Shown here: in pieces, positions 61,163 to 64,000 of the stretch | How the letters are laid out: every line of letters begins with the position of its first letter | Position numbering within the stretch: the stretch's first letter is position 1 | Assembly (NCBI RefSeq): GCF_007558815.1 | Contig: NZ_VLTJ01000007.1 | Span: 310,001 to 374,000 of the forward strand | DNA length: 64,000 nt | Source: Verticiella sediminum | Lineage (GTDB): Bacteria > Pseudomonadota > Gammaproteobacteria > Burkholderiales > Burkholderiaceae_B | Reading direction: 5' to 3' | Notes under the pieces: model-generated | Seen by the model: the letters and a program-made list of their open reading frames with translations, nothing else | Told to the model about the DNA's origin: nothing | Database searches by the model: none | Made by a program: the position numbers and the translations under genes

Positions 61163-61699
61163 TCAGGAGTGCGTGGCTTCGACCTGCTCGGCCAGGCGCT
61201 CCAGGAACATCCATTCGCGCACGCGCGCAGCCGCAGCGGCCGCGTCGGGCGGACTGCCGTCCAGCATGCCCGTCACCTCGCGCTGGATGCGCGTACGGGC
61301 ATCATCGATCTCGTCGTTCAGCGCATCCAGCGCGTCCGCCGAGCGCGTCTCGCGGGCCTCGTCGAGCGCCTCGCGCCATTGCATCTGCTGCATTAGGAAA
61401 CCGGGCGACATGGCCGTGTTGGTTTCCGCGCCGACGTCCACGCCGGCGAGCTCGCACAGATAGCGCGCGCGCTGCAGCGGAGAGCGCAGAACGCGGTAGG
61501 CCTCGTTGACGCGCGAGGCCCACTGCATGGCCACCCGCCGTTCGGCTTCCGACGCCGTGGCGTAGCGGTCGGGATGCACCTTGGCCTGCAGCTCGCGCCA
61601 GGCAGTGTCGAGCGCGGCGCGGTCCAGCGCATAGCGGCGCGGCAGGCCCAGCAGGGCGTAATGATCGGCGTCGAAGTCGACGTTGAAGGGAATCGCCAT
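61163..61699 (-). CDS. hscB: J-domain co-chaperone HscB
   Basis: A 178-residue protein with an N-terminal J domain (HPD at residues 42-44, context KVHPDRYA) and a C-terminal three-helix domain that binds IscU (LMQQMQWREALDEARETRSA is typical). It stimulates HscA. The ATG at 61699 shares one base with the iscA stop; the longer reading to 61729 is not used because [10 protein letters not shown] is the family start. Confidence 0.95.
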   Translation of the reverse strand: MAIPFNVDFDADHYALLGLPRRYALDRAALDTAWRELQAKVHPDRYATASEAERRVAMQWASRVNEAYRVLRSPLQRARYLCELAGVDVGAETNTAMSPGFLMQQMQWREALDEARETRSADALDALNDEIDDARTRIQREVTGMLDGSPPDAAAAAARVREWMFLERLAEQVEATHS

Positions 61700-62022
61700 C
61701 AGACCGTGAACGACTCGCCGCAGCCGCACTGCGCCTTTTCGTTGGGGTTGCTGAAGCGGAATCCTTCGTTCAGCCCCTCGCGCGTGTAGTCGAGCTGAGT
61801 ACCTTCCAGATAGGGCAGGCTCTTGGGATCGACGAAGACCTTCACCCCGTGGCTCTCGAAGACCTCGTCGTCGTTCGCCGAATCGTCCACGAACTCGAGC
61901 TTGTAGGCCAACCCGGAACAGCCGGTAGTGCGCACGCCCAGGCGCAGGCCTATCCCCTTGCCCCGCCTCTCCAGATAGCGTTGGACATGGCGCGCTGCGT
62001 TTTCTGTCAAAGCTACTGACAT
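61699..62022 (-). CDS. iscA: Iron-sulfur cluster carrier IscA
   Basis: A 107-residue A-type carrier with the three conserved cysteines Cys35 (GCSGLAYK), Cys99 and Cys101 (QCGCGESF). It opens [17 protein letters not shown], the IscA start. It transfers [4Fe-4S] or iron to targets. ATG 62022 is chosen; an in-frame reading further upstream overlaps iscU. Confidence 0.96.
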   Translation of the reverse strand: MSVALTENAARHVQRYLERRGKGIGLRLGVRTTGCSGLAYKLEFVDDSANDDEVFESHGVKVFVDPKSLPYLEGTQLDYTREGLNEGFRFSNPNEKAQCGCGESFTV

Positions 62023-62042
62023 GACGTGCCCTCCAACGGCGC

Positions 62043-62426
62043 TCAGGAAGCGTGCTTGGTGCGGTAATCCTCGACCGCCGCCTTGATGGCGTCCTCGGCG
62101 AGGATGGAGCAGTGGATCTTGACCGGCGGCAGCGCCAGCTCCTGCGCGATATGGGTATTGCGGATGTCGAGCGCCTGATCGAGTGTCTTGCCCTTGACCC
62201 ATTCGGTGATCAGCGAACTCGACGCAATCGCCGAACCGCAGCCGTAGGTCTTGAAGCGCGCGTCCTGGATGACGCCGTCCGCGCTCACCTTGATCTGCAG
62301 CTTCATGACGTCGCCGCAGGCCGGGGCGCCGACCATGCCGGTGCCCACGCCGGCTTCGCTCTTGTCGAACGAACCGACGTTGCGTGGATTCTCGTAGTGG
62401 TCGATGACCTTGTCGCTGTATGCCAT
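62043..62426 (-). CDS. iscU: Fe-S cluster scaffold IscU
   Basis: A 127-residue scaffold on which [2Fe-2S] clusters are built. Ligands Cys37 (with Asp39), Cys63 and Cys106 are present, and the HscA recognition peptide LPPVK is at 99-103. Opening [20 protein letters not shown] is the family standard. Sixteen bases after iscS. Confidence 0.97.
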   Translation of the reverse strand: MAYSDKVIDHYENPRNVGSFDKSEAGVGTGMVGAPACGDVMKLQIKVSADGVIQDARFKTYGCGSAIASSSLITEWVKGKTLDQALDIRNTHIAQELALPPVKIHCSILAEDAIKAAVEDYRTKHAS

Positions 62427-62442
62427 GATGTACTCCTTAGCC

Positions 62443-63654
62443 TTAGTGTGCCGCCCACTGCACGGAATTCAGATCGATGCCTTCCTGCGCCATTTCCCAG
62501 AGCGGCGACATCTCGCGCAGCTTGCCGATGCGCTCCTTGATGAGGGCCACGGCGTAGTCGATGTGCTGCTCGGTGGTGAAACGGCCAAGCGTGAACCGGA
62601 TCGAGCTGTGCGCGAGTTCGTCGTTGCGCCCGAGCGCGCGCAGCACGTAGGAAGGCTCCAGGCTGGCCGAGGTGCAGGCCGAGCCGCTCGAGACCGCCAG
62701 CTCCTTGATCCCCATAATGAGCGACTCGCCCTCGACGTAGTTGAAGCTCACGTTCAGGTTGTGCGGAACGCGGCGCTCCATGTCGCCGTTCACATAGACT
62801 TCTTCCATGTCGGACACGCCGGCCCACAGCCGGTCGCGCAGCGCACGGATGCGTTCGTTTTCGGTCGCCATCTCCTCGCGCGCCAGGCGAAAGGCTTCGC
62901 CCATGCCCACGATCTGGTGCGGCGCGAGCGTGCCGGAGCGAAAACCCCGCTCGTGCCCGCCGCCGTGGATCTGCGCCTCGATGCGCACGCGCGGCTTGCG
63001 GCGCACGTAGAGCGCGCCGATACCCTTGGGGCCGTAGGTCTTGTGCGCCGAGAAGGACATCAGGTCGATCTTCTGCTTCTGCAGGTCGATGAGCACCTTG
63101 CCCGTGGCCTGCGCCGCATCGACGTGAAAGATGATGCCCTTGTCGCGGCAGATCTCGCCGATCTGGTCGACGTCCTGGATCACGCCGATCTCGTTGTTGA
63201 CCGACATCACCGAGACCAGGATGGTGTCCGGACGCAGCGCGCGCTTGAAGTTCTCGATATCGATCAGGCCGTTTTCCTGCACGTCGAGATAAGTGACTTC
63301 GAAGCCCTGGCGCTCCAGCTCGCGACAGGTGTCCAGCACCGCCTTGTGCTCGGTCTTGACGGTGATGATGTGCTTGCCGCGCTCGGCATAGAAGTTCGCC
63401 GCGCCCTTCAGGGCGAGGTTGTCGGACTCGGTGGCGCCGGAGGTCCAGATGATCTCGCGCGGATCGGCGTTGACCAGGGCAGCCACTTCGGCGCGCGCGT
63501 TCTCGACGGCCTCCTCGGCCTCCCAGCCGATGGCGTGGCTACGCGACGCAGGGTTGCCGTAGTGCTCGGTCAGCCAGGGAATCATCTTCTCGGCGACGCG
63601 CGGGTCCACCGGCGTGGTGGCGGAATAATCGAAGTAGATAGGTTGCTTGGTCAT
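62443..63654 (-). CDS. iscS: Cysteine desulfurase IscS
   Basis: A 403-residue PLP enzyme that takes sulfur from L-cysteine for Fe-S clusters and tRNA thiolation. Schiff-base Lys205 in [12 protein letters not shown] and persulfide-forming Cys327 in [17 protein letters not shown]. Length (404 usual) and the C-terminal end SVQWAAH match the IscS group rather than SufS or NifS. Confidence 0.97.
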   Translation of the reverse strand: MTKQPIYFDYSATTPVDPRVAEKMIPWLTEHYGNPASRSHAIGWEAEEAVENARAEVAALVNADPREIIWTSGATESDNLALKGAANFYAERGKHIITVKTEHKAVLDTCRELERQGFEVTYLDVQENGLIDIENFKRALRPDTILVSVMSVNNEIGVIQDVDQIGEICRDKGIIFHVDAAQATGKVLIDLQKQKIDLMSFSAHKTYGPKGIGALYVRRKPRVRIEAQIHGGGHERGFRSGTLAPHQIVGMGEAFRLAREEMATENERIRALRDRLWAGVSDMEEVYVNGDMERRVPHNLNVSFNYVEGESLIMGIKELAVSSGSACTSASLEPSYVLRALGRNDELAHSSIRFTLGRFTTEQHIDYAVALIKERIGKLREMSPLWEMAQEGIDLNSVQWAAH

Positions 63655-63705
63655 ACTGCCCTCAAATCGGTTCCATGAACACGGTGCCTGCCGCGGCCTG
63701 CGCTG

Positions 63706-64000
63706 CTATGCGACGGTGGCCTGCACGCGCGGCGCGGTATCGCCCTCGCTGCGCTGGGCCAGCCGCACCGCATGCGCGTGCGACGCCGCCTCCAGCTCGC
63801 GCGTGCGCTGCTGGTCGGCCAAGTCCTGCAAGGACACGGAATCCAGGTACTCGACCATCTTGCGGTTGAGCGTGGTCCATAGGTCGTGCGTCATGCACGC
63901 GCCGCGACGACCGTCGTTGCCGCGCGTACAATCCTTCTTTCCCCCGCAGTCCGTCGCATCCAGCGGCTCGTCCACGGCGAAGATGATGTCAGCCACCGTG
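63706..64000 (-). CDS. iscR: Fe-S cluster regulator IscR, C-terminal part, cut by window edge
   Basis: About 98 residues of the Rrf2-family regulator that senses Fe-S status and represses the isc operon. The cluster-binding cysteines are present in DATDCGGKKDCTRG and GRRGACMTHDLW, followed by the typical LNRKMVEYLDSVSLQDLAD helix. The DNA-binding half and the operon promoter with IscR sites lie beyond the right edge. It is the first gene of the operon, 51 bases before iscS. Confidence 0.95.
   Translation of the reverse strand, partial: TVADIIFAVDEPLDATDCGGKKDCTRGNDGRRGACMTHDLWTTLNRKMVEYLDSVSLQDLADQQRTRELEAASHAHAVRLAQRSEGDTAPRVQATVA

Overview
The window is a high-GC chromosomal segment of a betaproteobacterium, most likely a member of the Alcaligenaceae (Bordetella/Achromobacter group). 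The evidence is gene content: five Bug-type periplasmic solute-binding proteins without their membrane partners, a three-unit DUF4148 protein, many CaiB/BaiF CoA-transferases and acyl-CoA dehydrogenases, a complete isc operon and a recCBD operon. No rRNA, tRNA, CRISPR array, integrase or transposase was seen. Base composition looks even throughout, so this reads as core chromosome with catabolic accessory blocks.

Layout. 1-4.6 kb: the N-terminal third of a cyclic beta-1,2-glucan synthase (leftward, runs off the edge), a possible 32-residue leader ORF, a 522-base stretch without genes, and a ferredoxin-NADP reductase. 4.7-9.2 kb: TatD hydrolase, LolD and a LolC/E permease leftward; a small lipoprotein and an RpfE-like protein rightward. 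9.2-16.1 kb: recJ, a class I glutamine amidotransferase, prfB (with its programmed +1 frameshift), a short-chain dehydrogenase, lysS and a methyltransferase. The rpfE-recJ-prfB-lysS set echoes the gene neighbourhood of the Xanthomonas rpf region.

16.2-31.3 kb: a CoA-ester catabolic island. Nine leftward genes (two acyl-CoA dehydrogenases, a MaoC/Ich-like hydratase, two CoA-transferases, a CitE-like lyase, a carboxyltransferase, a Bug receptor and an IclR regulator) face four rightward genes (acyl-CoA ligase, Bug, nitronate monooxygenase, Bug). The transferase, hydratase and lyase together resemble the itaconate set Ict-Ich-Ccl, which suggests activation, dehydrogenation, hydration and aldol-type cleavage of a branched dicarboxylate. 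31.4-32.9 kb: a LysR regulator and the DUF4148 protein.

33-44 kb: recC-recB-recD in a tightly coupled operon, a HAD phosphatase and thiopurine methyltransferase (tpm). 44-50.1 kb: a Rieske ring-hydroxylating dioxygenase operon (reductase, alpha, SDR, beta, 62-residue protein), a divergent IclR regulator and a Bug gene. Four copies of a GTCC-N7-GGAC dyad sit at the promoters of this block and probably define a small IclR regulon. 50.3-58.7 kb: further CoA metabolism (Bug, MmgE/PrpD, acyl-CoA dehydrogenase, LysR, thioesterase, SDR, CoA-transferase, SnoaL-like protein). 58.7-64 kb: the isc operon iscR-iscS-iscU-iscA-hscB-hscA-fdx-iscX leftward, with iscR cut by the right edge.

The most interesting parts are the IclR/dioxygenase block with its repeated operator and small last gene, and the itaconate-like CoA island with its paired acyl-CoA dehydrogenases and lone carboxyltransferase.
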